Below, piece after piece: positions 35,304-44,098 of a stretch of DNA of 64,000 bases (positions within the stretch are counted from its first letter, which is position 1; every line of letters starts with the position of its first letter). The position numbers and the translations under genes were made by a program. Under the pieces are notes generated by a model. It had not been told where the DNA came from. It did no database searches and saw only the letters and a list, made by a program, of their open reading frames with translations. Origin of the DNA: Allokutzneria sp. A3M-2-11 16 (GTDB lineage Bacteria; Actinomycetota; Actinomycetes; Mycobacteriales; Pseudonocardiaceae); NCBI RefSeq assembly GCF_024213555.1, contig NZ_JANAVO010000014.1, forward strand, positions 1-64,000, read 5' to 3'.

Positions 35304-36470
35304 GTGCTAACAGACCGGGCCCTGACGATGTCCAGAGAGGTCCTCCGGACCGCTCCGATCCTCGACGGCCACAACGATCTGCCGTGGGCCCTGCGCAAGA
35401 TCGCGGGCGGGGATCCGGTCGCCGCGGCCTCGGTGCTGGACCTCCGCGTGGCGGGGACCGAGACGCACACCGACATCGCGCGGCTGCGGCGCGGCGGCGT
35501 CGGCGCGCAGTTCTGGTCGGTCTACGTGCCCTGCGGGTTCACCGGTCACAGCGCTGTGACGGCGGTGCTGGAGCAGGTCGAGCTGGTGCACGACCTCGCG
35601 GCCCGTTATCCCCAGGACCTCCGCATCGCCTATACCGCCCACGAGGTGGAGACGGCGATGGCGGACGGGAAGGTTGCATCCCTTCTCGGAGCGGAGGGCG
35701 GGCACTGTATCGCGGAATCGCTCGGGGCGCTCCGCGCGCTGTTCCGCCTGGGTGTGCGGTACATGACGCTCACCCACAACGACAACGTCCCGTGGGCCGA
35801 CTCGGCCACCGACGAGCCCGCGGCGGGCGGCCTGACCGGCTTCGGCCGGGAGGTGGTCGGGGAGATGAACCGGCTGGGCATGCTGGTCGACCTGTCCCAC
35901 GTGGCGCCGTCGACGATGCGCGACGCCCTGGACACCTCGGTCGCCCCGGTGATCTTCAGCCACTCCTCCTGCCGCGCGGTCGCCGACCACGTGCGCAACG
36001 TGCCCGACGACGTGCTGGCCCGGCTGGCGGGCAACGGCGGGGTCTGCATGGTCACCTTCGTGCCGAAGTTCGTCTCCGAGGAGCTGGCCGCCTGGGACGC
36101 CGACCTCAAGGCCGAGCTGGTGCGGGACGGCAAGGACCCCGAGGACGACGCGGTGTGGGCCGAGGGCAGGCTCGCCCGGGACGCCAGGATCGCCCGGCCC
36201 AAGGTCACCATCGAGACGATCGTCAAGCACGTGGAGCACGCCCGCGAGGTCGCCGGGATCGACCACATCGGCCTCGGCGGCGACTACGACGGGGTCAGCG
36301 AGCTGCCCGAGGGCCTTGAGGACGTTTCCGGGTACCCGGCACTGATCGCGGCGCTGCTGGAGCGCTCCTGGAGCCCGGAGGACTGCGCCAAGCTCGCCTC
36401 GCGCAATGCGCTGCGGGTCCTGCGCGACGCCGAACAGGTCGCCGCCCGCCTCCAGCGGACCCAGCTCTAG
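35304..36470 (+). CDS. Membrane dipeptidase (peptidase M19)
   Basis: Zinc-dependent renal-type dipeptidase, 388 residues. Metal and catalytic residues are visible: [12 protein letters not shown] (HxD), [10 protein letters not shown] (bridging Glu), [10 protein letters not shown] and [10 protein letters not shown] (two His), and [10 protein letters not shown] (Asp). It hydrolyses dipeptides, sometimes D-residue-containing or beta-lactam-like. No signal peptide is evident, so it is probably cytosolic despite the family name. GTG 35304 places AAGGAG five bases upstream; GTG 35301 is also in frame. Its end overlaps the convergent DUF3000 gene by four bases. Confidence 0.92.
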   Translation: MLTDRALTMSREVLRTAPILDGHNDLPWALRKIAGGDPVAAASVLDLRVAGTETHTDIARLRRGGVGAQFWSVYVPCGFTGHSAVTAVLEQVELVHDLAARYPQDLRIAYTAHEVETAMADGKVASLLGAEGGHCIAESLGALRALFRLGVRYMTLTHNDNVPWADSATDEPAAGGLTGFGREVVGEMNRLGMLVDLSHVAPSTMRDALDTSVAPVIFSHSSCRAVADHVRNVPDDVLARLAGNGGVCMVTFVPKFVSEELAAWDADLKAELVRDGKDPEDDAVWAEGRLARDARIARPKVTIETIVKHVEHAREVAGIDHIGLGGDYDGVSELPEGLEDVSGYPALIAALLERSWSPEDCAKLASRNALRVLRDAEQVAARLQRTQL

Positions 36471-37033
36471 CAGTTGGCCTTCCGCTGGCCGAAGAGCGTC
36501 ACGCCCGCGGGAGGAAGGCCCGCCGCGCTGGCCAGGAGTTCGCAGAACGCCTGGCCGTGCGCGGCGAGGCGGGTGTCCAGTGCGGTCCAGGAGCCGCGCA
36601 GTTCCAGGTCGTGGGTGTGGGTCGGCCCGGCGATGTCGCCGAAGCGGGCCGAGGAGGTCTGGGTGACGGTCCCGCCCAGCGCCGTCCAGTCCGCCCCGCA
36701 GGTCTCCAGGGCGTCGGTCAGCCAGGACCAGCCCACCTCGGGCAGCAGCGGGTCGCCCGCCAGCTCGGTGTCCAGCTCCGCGCGCACGAGGACGACCAGC
36801 CGGAGCACCCCGTCCCACGCCTGGGCTCCGTCGGGGTCGTGCAGCAGCACCAGCCTGCCCGTCGCCAGCTCGCCCGCGGGGCCATCGACCTCCGCGCTGA
36901 GCGCGTACGCCCAGGGCGCCAGGCGTTGCGGTGCCTTGACCTCACTGACGTCCATCTCGGGCCGCGGCTGCACCGACCGCAGTGCGGCCACCGCCTCCCG
37001 GAAAACCTCGGGCTCCGCCGATATCCCGGTCAC
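36467..37033 (-). CDS. DUF3000 family protein
   Basis: Conserved actinobacterial protein of unknown function (188 residues), orthologous to Rv2680 by sequence type and by position beside hemE. Features: [31 protein letters not shown]-like core ([16 protein letters not shown]), [20 protein letters not shown] and [11 protein letters not shown]. It is predicted soluble. GTG 37033 is 79 bp from the divergent hemE start, so the two share a promoter region. The C-terminus includes a lone Cys (RKANC). Confidence 0.88.
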   Translation of the reverse strand: MTGISAEPEVFREAVAALRSVQPRPEMDVSEVKAPQRLAPWAYALSAEVDGPAGELATGRLVLLHDPDGAQAWDGVLRLVVLVRAELDTELAGDPLLPEVGWSWLTDALETCGADWTALGGTVTQTSSARFGDIAGPTHTHDLELRGSWTALDTRLAAHGQAFCELLASAAGLPPAGVTLFGQRKANC

Positions 37034-37111
37034 CCGGCCGACTCTAGGGCGAGAGCGCGCACGACGGCCGTAGGCCACGCCGGTGACCGGGCGTGGGACC
37101 ATAACGGGGCG

Positions 37112-38182
37112 ATGACAACTCCAGTTGCGGTCTCCGCCCGCCGAGACCTTTCCCAGGCACCACTGCTGGTCGCCGCGCGTGGCGGCGCGCCGGCGCACAC
37201 GCCCGTCTGGTTCATGCGCCAGGCGGGCCGCTCCCTCCCGGAGTACCGCGAGGTCCGCAAGGGCACCGCGATGCTGGAGGCGTGCATGACGCCGGACCTG
37301 GTCTGCGAGATCACCATGCAGCCGATCCGCAGGCACGGCGTGGACGCGGCGATCCTGTTCAGCGACATCGTGGTGCCGCTCGCGGCGGCGGGCATCGGCG
37401 TGGAGATCGTCGCCGGGGTGGGCCCGGTCGTCGCCGAGCCGGTGCGCACGGTCGCCGACGTCGAGGCGCTGCCGAAGCTCGCCCTCGACCAGGTCGCGCC
37501 GGTCGCGGACGCCGTGCGGCTGCTGACCGCCGAGCTGGGCGAGACGCCGCTCATCGGCTTCGCGGGCGCGCCGTTCACGCTGGCCTCCTACCTCATCGAG
37601 GGCGGACCGAGCCGCAACCACGAGCGCACCAAGGCTTTGATGCACTCCGACCCGCGGACCTGGCACGCGCTGCTGGGCGCGCTGGCGGAGATCGCCGCGA
37701 CCTTCCTGCGCGCGCAGCTGGACGCCGGGGTGGACGCGGTGCAGCTGTTCGACTCCTGGGCGGGCGCGCTCTCGGAGCGGGACTACCGCGAGTTCGTGCT
37801 GCCGCACTCCGAGCGCGTGCTCGGCGAGCTGGCGGGCGCTGGCGTGCCGCGCGTGCACTTCGGGGTCGGCACCGGTGAGCTGCTGCCCGCGATGCGCGAG
37901 GCCGGGGCGGACGTGGTCGGCGTCGACTGGCGCATCCCGCTGGACGAGGCGGTCCGCCGCCTGGTCGCGGCGGCGCCGGAGCTGCCCGTGCCGGTGGTGC
38001 AGGGCAACCTCGACCCCGCGCTGCTCACCGCCGAGTGGGACGCGCTGGAGCGCGAGGTCCGCCGCATCCACGCCGAGGGCAAGGCGGCGCGCGGGCACAT
38101 CTTCAACCTGGGCCACGGCGTGCTGCCGGACACCGATCCCACGGTGATCACCAGGGTCGTCGAGCTGATCCACTCGCTGTAG
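37112..38182 (+). CDS. hemE: Uroporphyrinogen decarboxylase
   Basis: Decarboxylates uroporphyrinogen III to coproporphyrinogen III. The 356-residue enzyme shows the N-terminal signature [20 protein letters not shown] (residues about 31-50), the catalytic Asp region [38 protein letters not shown], and the C-terminal [12 protein letters not shown] and [10 protein letters not shown] blocks. First gene of hemE-hemY-hemQ-methyltransferase, with seven bases to the next gene. The route continues through coproporphyrin (see hemQ). Confidence 0.96.
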   Translation: MTTPVAVSARRDLSQAPLLVAARGGAPAHTPVWFMRQAGRSLPEYREVRKGTAMLEACMTPDLVCEITMQPIRRHGVDAAILFSDIVVPLAAAGIGVEIVAGVGPVVAEPVRTVADVEALPKLALDQVAPVADAVRLLTAELGETPLIGFAGAPFTLASYLIEGGPSRNHERTKALMHSDPRTWHALLGALAEIAATFLRAQLDAGVDAVQLFDSWAGALSERDYREFVLPHSERVLGELAGAGVPRVHFGVGTGELLPAMREAGADVVGVDWRIPLDEAVRRLVAAAPELPVPVVQGNLDPALLTAEWDALEREVRRIHAEGKAARGHIFNLGHGVLPDTDPTVITRVVELIHSL

Positions 38183-38189
38183 GTCGCGG

Positions 38190-39620
38190 ATGCGTGTCGG
38201 GGTTGTCGGAGGCGGCGTCGCGGGGCTGACGGCCGCGTACGAGGTGCGGCGGCAGCTCGGCGACGCGGTGTCGATCACCGTCTTCGACCAGGCCGACCGG
38301 GTCGGCGGCAAGCTGCGCACGGTGGAGCTGGCCGGGCGGCGCGTCGACGTTGGCGCCGAGGCGTTCGTCAGTCGTCGGCCGGAGGCGTTCGACCTGGTCA
38401 ACGAGCTGGGGTTGAACACAGAACTGGTGCACCCGACGACCGGGGTCGCGCCCGCCGTGCGCGCGGGTGGCCGGACGGTCGGCCTGCCGCCCAGGACGTT
38501 CCTCGGCGTACCGGCCGATCCGGCGAAGCTGTCCGCGGTGCTCTCGCCCGAGGGCGTCGCCCTGGCCATGGCCGAGGCGGAGCTGCCGCCGGTGGAGTGG
38601 GGCGACGGCGACGCGTCCGTGGGGCGGTTGCTGTCCGAGCGGTTCGGGCCCGAGGTGGTCCAGCGGCTCGTCGAACCGTTGCTCGGCGGGGTCTACGCGG
38701 GCCGAGCCGACGATCTGGGCGTGCGGGCCACGATGATCCCGCTGGCCGAGGCGCTCGACCGGGGCGCGACCTCGCTGACCGCCGCCGCGAACGCCGCTGT
38801 GGGCCCTCCGCCCGCGCCGGGCACCACCCGGCCGCCGGTGTTCGGCACGCTGCGCGAGGGGCTTGGCGGGCTCACCGACGCCCTCGCCGCGCATTCCGGG
38901 GCGGAGATCCGCGGGCGCACCACGGTCCGGGCGCTGCACCGCACTCCGGCGGGCTGGCGGGTGGAGACGGGCCCCGCGCCCTCGCCGGAGTTCTTCGAGT
39001 TCGACGCCGTGGTGGTCGCTGTCCCGAGTCCGGCCGCGCGCAAGCTGTTCGACCCCATCGCGCCTGAGGCCGCCGCGGCCTTCGCGCGGATCGACGTCGC
39101 GTCCATGGCGGTGATCTCGCTCGCGCTGCCGCCCGGTACTGAGCTGCCGAGGACGTCGGGCAACCTGATCGCGCTCGGCGAGCGGCACTCCGACGGCACG
39201 CCGTTCACGGCGAAGGCGTTCACGTACTCCAGCCGCAAGTGGTCGCACCTCGCGGGCGATGTGGTGCTCCTGCGGGCGTCCGTCGGTCGGTTCGGCGAGG
39301 TGGAGACGTTGCAGCGGGACGACTCCGAGCTGGTCACGGCCGTGCTCGCTGATCTTGCGGAGCTGTCCGGGGTCACGGCGAAGCCCGTGGACGTGGTGGT
39401 CCAGCGGTGGGGCGGAGGGCTGCCGCAGTACGGCGTCGGGCACATGAGCGCGGTCGCCGAGATCCGCCGCGCGGTCGCCGAGCTGCCGGGCCTGGCGGTG
39501 GCCGGGGCCACACTCGCGGGGGTGGGCGTGCCCGCGTGCGTCCTCACCGGCCGACAAGCCGCGACCCGGGTGGTCGAGCACCTTCGGGCCGGTGCGACCA
39601 TGGATGCATGGCGCGCCTGA
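38190..39620 (+). CDS. hemY: Coproporphyrinogen III / protoporphyrinogen oxidase
   Basis: FAD-dependent oxidase (HemY, called CgoX in the coproporphyrin branch), 476 residues. The N-terminal dinucleotide motif [19 protein letters not shown] (residues 3-21) is followed by the adenine-binding [17 protein letters not shown], and FAD contacts recur at the C-terminus ([20 protein letters not shown]). Because HemQ is encoded next, it most likely oxidises coproporphyrinogen III to coproporphyrin III rather than protoporphyrinogen. No membrane helix. The last 13 bases overlap hemQ. Confidence 0.94.
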   Translation: MRVGVVGGGVAGLTAAYEVRRQLGDAVSITVFDQADRVGGKLRTVELAGRRVDVGAEAFVSRRPEAFDLVNELGLNTELVHPTTGVAPAVRAGGRTVGLPPRTFLGVPADPAKLSAVLSPEGVALAMAEAELPPVEWGDGDASVGRLLSERFGPEVVQRLVEPLLGGVYAGRADDLGVRATMIPLAEALDRGATSLTAAANAAVGPPPAPGTTRPPVFGTLREGLGGLTDALAAHSGAEIRGRTTVRALHRTPAGWRVETGPAPSPEFFEFDAVVVAVPSPAARKLFDPIAPEAAAAFARIDVASMAVISLALPPGTELPRTSGNLIALGERHSDGTPFTAKAFTYSSRKWSHLAGDVVLLRASVGRFGEVETLQRDDSELVTAVLADLAELSGVTAKPVDVVVQRWGGGLPQYGVGHMSAVAEIRRAVAELPGLAVAGATLAGVGVPACVLTGRQAATRVVEHLRAGATMDAWRA

Positions 39621-40300
39621 ACTACAACGAGCTGAACGACACGATCCGCTACACGATGTGGTCGGTGTTCTCCTTCCCGGCCGGGCAGCTGTCAGGCCAC
39701 GAGAAGGCCGCCGAGGAGGCTCAGCACTTCTTCGACGCCCTGGAGGACAAGGGCGACGTCGTGGTGCGCGGCGTCTACGACCTGGCGGGTCTGCGGGCCG
39801 ACGCCGACTTCATGATCTGGTGGCACGCCGAGGAGATCGAGCCGCTCCAGGCCGCCTACACCGACTTCCGCCGCACCATGGTCGGCCGCGTGGCCAAGCC
39901 GGTGTGGAGCAACGTCGCGCTGCACCGCCCCGCCGAGTTCAACAAGAGCCACATCCCGGCCTTCCTCGCCGGTGAGGACCCGCGCCGCTACATCTGCGTC
40001 TATCCGTTCGTGCGGTCCTACGAGTGGTACCTGCTGCCGGACGAGGAGCGTCGCAAGATGCTCGCCGACCACGGCAAGGAGGCCCGGGACTACCCGGACG
40101 TCCGCGCCAACACGGTCGCGTCCTTCGCGCTCGGCGACTACGAGTGGATCCTGGCCTTCGAGGCGGACGAGCTGCACCGCATCGTCGACCTGATGCGGCA
40201 CCTGCGCGGCACCGAGGCGCGGCGGCACGTGCGCGAGGAGATCCCGTTCTACACCGGCACCCGGACGCCGGTGCAGGAGCTGGTCCGCAACCTGCCCTGA
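39608..40300 (+). CDS. hemQ: Coproheme decarboxylase HemQ (chlorite-dismutase fold)
   Basis: Final enzyme of the coproporphyrin-dependent haem pathway; converts iron-coproporphyrin III to haem b with peroxide. The 230-residue chlorite-dismutase-like protein has [30 protein letters not shown], the catalytic-tyrosine region [17 protein letters not shown], the proximal-His region [14 protein letters not shown] and [20 protein letters not shown] 39608 lies inside the end of hemY (translational coupling). Orthologue of Rv2676c. Presence of hemE, hemY and hemQ in one operon fits the Gram-positive haem route. Confidence 0.95.
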   Translation: MARLNYNELNDTIRYTMWSVFSFPAGQLSGHEKAAEEAQHFFDALEDKGDVVVRGVYDLAGLRADADFMIWWHAEEIEPLQAAYTDFRRTMVGRVAKPVWSNVALHRPAEFNKSHIPAFLAGEDPRRYICVYPFVRSYEWYLLPDEERRKMLADHGKEARDYPDVRANTVASFALGDYEWILAFEADELHRIVDLMRHLRGTEARRHVREEIPFYTGTRTPVQELVRNLP

Positions 40301-40302
40301 CG

Positions 40303-40950
40303 GTGAAGCCCTCCCCGCTGCAACGCGTGCCCGTCGTGGGGCTGGTCCTCGCCGCCCTGACGGGTTGGTGTGCCCGTCGCAGTCGCCGCGCGTTCCCGCG
40401 CGCGCTGTTCTGGGTGCTGAGCGTGCTGCTGGCGTGGTTCGGCGCCGCGGGGCTGGTCGCGTCCTGGTGGGTGCACGAGGCGTCGGAGCTGCGCCGCTGG
40501 CGCTGGCTGTCCGAGCTGCTTCCGTTGCGGCTGCGGCGTTATCTCATCGTCGCGCCGAGGGACATGGAGTTCGGCCCCGAACTGCGCGAGGTGACCGGCA
40601 GCGCACACGTCACGGTGGTGCGGCCGGAGTGCGAGTGGACTGTCCACAAAGGACTGGACGCCGTGCTCGTCGTGTTCGCCGCCGACGACCTGCCCGAGCC
40701 CGCGGACCGGGAGCGCTTCTTCGAGCAGGCGCGCAGGACGTTGCGCAAGGACGGGCGGATCGTGTTGGTGGAACAGCACCGCGGCCCCGCGACGACCGCG
40801 GTCTTCGGCCCCGTGGCATGGCGCCTTCCTCCGCGCACGGAGTGGGAGCGCGCCGCCACCGCCGCCGGTCTGCGCCTCGTCGCCTCGCGTCGCGTGACCC
40901 CCTTCGTCACCGGCTTGGCGTTCACCCCGCTCACCCACCCCCTCCGCTAA
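40303..40950 (+). CDS. Methyltransferase-like membrane-anchored protein (Rv2675c position)
   Basis: A 215-residue protein encoded two bases after hemQ, in the slot of mycobacterial Rv2675c (annotated methyltransferase). The N-terminal 60 residues form one or two membrane helices (VVGLVLAALTGWCARR; LFWVLSVLLAWFGAAGLVAS). The C-terminal part resembles the later half of a class I methyltransferase (LDAVLVVFAADDLP, ARRTLRKDGRIVLVEQHRG). I see no glycine-rich SAM motif I, so catalysis is doubtful. Alternatively it is a diverged or regulatory member of the haem operon. Confidence 0.7.
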   Translation: MKPSPLQRVPVVGLVLAALTGWCARRSRRAFPRALFWVLSVLLAWFGAAGLVASWWVHEASELRRWRWLSELLPLRLRRYLIVAPRDMEFGPELREVTGSAHVTVVRPECEWTVHKGLDAVLVVFAADDLPEPADRERFFEQARRTLRKDGRIVLVEQHRGPATTAVFGPVAWRLPPRTEWERAATAAGLRLVASRRVTPFVTGLAFTPLTHPLR

Positions 40951-40986
40951 CCCACGCGGCACTTCCCCCGTCTCTTAACGACATCC

Positions 40987-41099
40987 ATCCCCAATGCCGC
41001 ATTTGGGGCGCTCAGTGCCCTGAACGACCCGTTCAGGGAAACCAACGCCCCCAACGACCCGTTCAGGGCACTCAACGCCCCGAACGGGCCGTTCAGGGG
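40987..41099. repeat. Array of 20-bp palindromes, array 3
   Basis: Four palindromic units at about 30-bp spacing: CCCCAATGCCGCATTTGGGG, CCCTGAACGACCCGTTCAGG, CCCCAACGACCCGTTCAGGG and CCCGAACGGGCCGTTCAGGG, joined by nine-base spacers (cgctcagtg, aaaccaacg, cactcaacg). It is the same family as the arrays at 12487 and 12667. It lies between the haem operon and the 3' end of the MNIO operon, i.e. between convergent genes. Confidence 0.75.
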
Positions 41100-41456
41100 T
41101 CAGGGGTGGGGTTTGCGGGACTTGAAGACTGTCCAACGTCGGCGGGGGCGGGGTTTGGGGAGGTGGTCACGTTCGTGGAGCCAGGTGGTGAAGGTTTCGG
41201 AGTCCGCGCGGTAACCGATGCCGGTGGGGCGCGGGTTTTCCTTGGCGTAGGCGTGGAAGAGGTCGCGGAAGCGGTCGCCAAGGGCTTCGGCTAGGTCGGG
41301 GCGGACGGACGCCATGACTCTGGTTCGCTTGGCTAGCAACGATCTTGATTGCAATGCCAGGCGCTCGGTGTCGAAGCCTTCGGGTGGTGTTCCGTCGGCT
41401 AGCAGTGCGCGCAGCAGTTCTGCCTGGGCAGCGGCGACGCGGTCGCGAGCAGTCAT
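41100..41456 (-). CDS. Small helical protein, probable MNIO (DUF692) partner
   Basis: A 118-residue protein encoded immediately after the DUF692 enzyme with a four-base ATGA overlap. It is predicted alpha-helical ([54 protein letters not shown]), followed by a basic tail. DUF692 enzymes normally need a small partner that presents the substrate (for example MbnC or TglI, or a DUF2063-type domain). The N-terminal LLRALLADG...PEGFD...[10 protein letters not shown] pattern is similar to domains I recall fused to DUF692 in other actinomycetes. I infer the same role here. The last ten codons lie in a MITE-like repeat, so the C-terminus has been replaced or extended by the element. Confidence 0.75.
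   Translation of the reverse strand: MTARDRVAAAQAELLRALLADGTPPEGFDTERLALQSRSLLAKRTRVMASVRPDLAEALGDRFRDLFHAYAKENPRPTGIGYRADSETFTTWLHERDHLPKPRPRRRWTVFKSRKPHP
41103..41129. repeat. MITE-like element, partial copy inside the MNIO partner gene end
   Basis: Sequence GGGGTGGGGTTTGCGGGACT followed by TGAAGAC (terminal ACTTGAAGAC at 41120-41129) matches the right end of the complete copies at 22669, 24006 and 49134. On the minus strand it encodes the last residues ([10 protein letters not shown]) and stop of the upstream gene. Confidence 0.6.
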
Positions 41457-42268
41457 CGCGCGGCCTCTACCACGGTCCTGATGCTCGCCAGCTCCCCGGC
41501 CAGCTCGGCGTCGGTGGGGTAGGCGTCGTCGCGCTCCAACAGCACCCCCGGCGGCCGGACGCGCGCGCACAGCTCGCCGAGCAGTTCGAGCACCGGGGCG
41601 GGCACCGCGTGGGCGTGCGTGTCGTGGTAGGTCCCGTGCTCGTCGGCGCCGCCCGCCACGTGCACGTATGCCAAGCGCTCCAACGGGATCACGTCGAGGA
41701 ACGCCTGCGCGTCCGTGCCCAGGTTGAGCGAGTTGGCGTGCAGGTTGGCCACGTCGACCAGCAGCCAGCAGTCGGTGCGCTCGACCAGCTCGGCCAGGAA
41801 CTCGCCCTCGCCGAGGTCGGCGCCCGGCCACTCCAGCAGCGCCGCCACGTTCTCCAGCGCGAGCGGGACGGGCAGCGCTGCCTGGGCCTGCTTCACGTTG
41901 GCGCACAACACATCCAGCGCGTCGCGCGTGCGGGGGACCGGCATCAGGTGCCCCGCCTCCAAACCGCCCGCGCGGACGAACGCCACGTGATCGCTGACCA
42001 GCGGCGCGTCGACCAGCCCGGCGACCGCGCCCAGGTGCTCGACCTTGGCCATGTCCAGCGGATCCGCCCCGCCCAGGGACAGCGACACCGCGTGCGGGAT
42101 CACCGGCGTGCCGCGCTCACGGAGCAGCCGGAGGGAGTCGGGGAGGTCGTGGGCGTGCAGGTTCTCCGCGACCACCTCGACGAAGTCCACGCCCGGCAGG
42201 CGCTCCACGGTCAGGTCGATCTCCGGGCGCCAGCCGATGCCGACGCCCAGCTCCGGGATCGCGCTCAC
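41453..42268 (-). CDS. DUF692 multinuclear iron-dependent oxidative enzyme (MNIO)
   Basis: TIM-barrel enzyme of the DUF692/MNIO family (271 residues), whose characterised members (MbnB, TglH, ChrH) use two or three iron atoms and oxygen to rearrange cysteine residues in peptides. Candidate metal ligands: Glu in [15 protein letters not shown], His in [11 protein letters not shown], His in LVSDHVAFV, Glu in [10 protein letters not shown], Asp/Asn/His in [12 protein letters not shown], a dense His cluster in [20 protein letters not shown], and Glu in [10 protein letters not shown]. The gene starts inside the stop of a TIGR04222-type protein with a Cys/Gly/Ser tail and overlaps its small partner downstream. 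The obvious inference is that it modifies cysteines in those tails. GTG 42268. Confidence 0.9.
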   Translation of the reverse strand: MSAIPELGVGIGWRPEIDLTVERLPGVDFVEVVAENLHAHDLPDSLRLLRERGTPVIPHAVSLSLGGADPLDMAKVEHLGAVAGLVDAPLVSDHVAFVRAGGLEAGHLMPVPRTRDALDVLCANVKQAQAALPVPLALENVAALLEWPGADLGEGEFLAELVERTDCWLLVDVANLHANSLNLGTDAQAFLDVIPLERLAYVHVAGGADEHGTYHDTHAHAVPAPVLELLGELCARVRPPGVLLERDDAYPTDAELAGELASIRTVVEAAR

Positions 42269-43164
42269 GAGCTGCCTCCTCCACCGCCGCCACAACCGCC
42301 GCCGCCCCCGCCTCCGCCGCAGGAGGACCCACCGCCACTGCTGCTGCCGCAGGAGGACGAAGAACTCCCACAGGAACTGCCACTGCCGCAGGAGCTGCCG
42401 CCGCACGAGCTACCGCACGAGTATCCACCGCTGGCGGCGCAGGTGCTGCGGACCATGCCGCTGCCGGACTCGGAGGACGGCACGGAGCCCTTGCGGATCG
42501 CGGCCCGCGTGTCCGGCTGCGGGTGCGCGCCGATCCCGCCGAAGGTCACCACGGTGACCGCGAGGGGCTCGGCCAGCTCGGCCGACTCCACCGCGCGCTT
42601 GCCCGCTACCGTGCGCAGCGGCAGTTTCCACTGGAGCAGCACCATGCCGCCGACGACTCCGGTCATCGGCAGGAAGACGAGTTCCGGGTTGCCCGCGACG
42701 AACAGCATCGCGAACTCGAACAGGTGCACCATGATCGCGGGGTAGGCGCCCCGCCGCGCCCGCATCGACTCGGTGCGGGCGTTGGCGAGGCCGTCCCACG
42801 CCAGCCGGTCGCGGATCGCTTTCACCTGCGGCGAGCGGTGCAGCATGTTGTTCAGCCCGCGCAAGGAAAGCGGCCGCTCCGTGTGCTCCAGGACGAGCGC
42901 GTCGATCTCGTCGGCGCCGACCGCCCCCGGAATGGCCTGGAACTGCCCGGTGGTCCTGGACAGCCGCAGCGCCCCGGCCTCGTGCAGCCGCACCACTGAC
43001 ACCTCGACCACCCGGCGTGGTCCACCGGCGAGATAGGCGATGTCCACTGTGGTCAGCGAGCGGCCCGCCGTGTCGCGCACCGGCCGGTTCTGGATTCGGT
43101 GGCGCACAACGAAACCCCAGCCGATCGCCACCACAAGGAGCAGCAACCACATCGTGACGTCCAT
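42265..43164 (-). CDS. TIGR04222-type membrane protein A with eight-cysteine Gly/Ser tail
   Basis: A 299-residue membrane protein. N-terminal helix ([16 protein letters not shown]), then the conserved soluble domain ([40 protein letters not shown]), two more helices near residues 140-180 ([33 protein letters not shown]), a cytosolic linker and a low-complexity tail of about 60 residues. The tail consists almost only of Gly, Ser and eight Cys, mostly in SSCG repeats, ending CGGGGGGSS. Such tails are the hallmark of TIGR04222 proteins, which occur near DUF692 enzymes. Proposed role: substrate scaffold for cysteine modification, perhaps metal binding at the membrane. It is coupled to both neighbours by TGATG/GTGA overlaps. 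Confidence 0.88.
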   Translation of the reverse strand: MDVTMWLLLLVVAIGWGFVVRHRIQNRPVRDTAGRSLTTVDIAYLAGGPRRVVEVSVVRLHEAGALRLSRTTGQFQAIPGAVGADEIDALVLEHTERPLSLRGLNNMLHRSPQVKAIRDRLAWDGLANARTESMRARRGAYPAIMVHLFEFAMLFVAGNPELVFLPMTGVVGGMVLLQWKLPLRTVAGKRAVESAELAEPLAVTVVTFGGIGAHPQPDTRAAIRKGSVPSSESGSGMVRSTCAASGGYSCGSSCGGSSCGSGSSCGSSSSSCGSSSGGGSSCGGGGGGGGCGGGGGGSS

Positions 43165-43958
43165 CAGTCTCCCCCTCCGCCGCCACCACTACACGCGGAA
43201 TAGTTCCCGCCACCACCAGTCGAGCACGTGTGGATGTCGCGCTTCGACCGCTTCTGCCCCTTCGGCCGCGCGGTGGGGCGGATCTGCGGCACCTTGGCCC
43301 GACGGAGATCCTGCGCGTACAGCCGCAGGCTCTCATCCGGGAAGTGCTGGAATCCGTGCGACGCAACAGGTCCCGCCGCCGGATGGTCGAGCTTGGTCTC
43401 CTCGGCCAGGCGCGCGCCGGTCCTCGTCGCCGTACCCAACGGACGACAGACCAGCGCGAAGACCGCGATCGGCGGCAACACCAACGGAATCCAGACGGCG
43501 AACATCCCGAACACCGCGAGTGCGAGCAGGGGGAGAGCGTAGAGCACGGTCCGCTTCCGGTCCTGCGCGCCCGTGGCCAGGCCGTTCGCGATCAGCTTGT
43601 CCGCCAAGGGAAGCAGCCCGCCGCGCTTGATCACCCGAGCCGAGAGCGCCGCGACCGTGGCGGGGCTGCTCAACGGGGCCGCGGCCAGCACGGCTTCTTC
43701 GACCGAGCCTTCCGCGGTCGCGTTCTCCGTTCGCACCAACCCGCCGAGCCGCGTCGTGCGCAGCTGGCCGGCGTGCAGCAGCCGCGCGATCGCGGCTTCC
43801 GCGACGCGTTGCTGACCTCCGCGGAGGTAGGCGACGTCGTAGCCGGTCAGCTTGGTGTCCACAGTGGACTTGTGTAGCGCCGTGCGCCGCGCGCGGACGG
43901 CCAGCCAACTCAAAGCCACCAGGACTATGCCATACGTGACAAGGAGAACCGTGCTCAT
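43164..43958 (-). CDS. TIGR04222-type membrane protein B with short two-cysteine tail
   Basis: A 264-residue paralogue of its neighbours: N-terminal helix (VLLVTYGIVLVALSWLAVRA), conserved LTGYDVAYLRGGQQRVAEAA domain, helix pair near residues 135-170 (VLYALPLLALAVFGMFAVWI, LVLPPIAVFALVC), basic linker (RPKGQKRSKRD) and a tail reduced to HTCSTGGGGNYSACSGGGGG. Only two tail cysteines remain, against eight in protein A and three in protein C. ATG 43958 follows GAGGGGGG. Its stop overlaps the start of protein A (TGATG). Function inferred only from the cluster. Confidence 0.85.
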   Translation of the reverse strand: MSTVLLVTYGIVLVALSWLAVRARRTALHKSTVDTKLTGYDVAYLRGGQQRVAEAAIARLLHAGQLRTTRLGGLVRTENATAEGSVEEAVLAAAPLSSPATVAALSARVIKRGGLLPLADKLIANGLATGAQDRKRTVLYALPLLALAVFGMFAVWIPLVLPPIAVFALVCRPLGTATRTGARLAEETKLDHPAAGPVASHGFQHFPDESLRLYAQDLRRAKVPQIRPTARPKGQKRSKRDIHTCSTGGGGNYSACSGGGGGGD

Positions 43959-44098
43959 GTGCCCCCCTCTTGTGTCCCCAGTGGACACAGCGCCCCACTC
44001 GTGGTCTTCCCACGAGTGGGGCGCGTGCTCAATACGGTCGCGGCCGAGTCAGCAGCCGGGAACCACCCGATATCCACCCCCAGCAGGGGACATCGAGC

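Noticed and set aside
36467-38569. Minus-strand 700-codon frame covering hemE
   Set aside because: Only the part encoding DUF3000 (36467-37033) shows conserved sequence; the rest is antisense to hemE and the start of hemY.
40987-41099. CRISPR-like array of about 30-bp periodic repeats
   Set aside because: The repeated parts are palindromes that vary between units and the spacers are only about nine bases and themselves similar; no cas genes are nearby.
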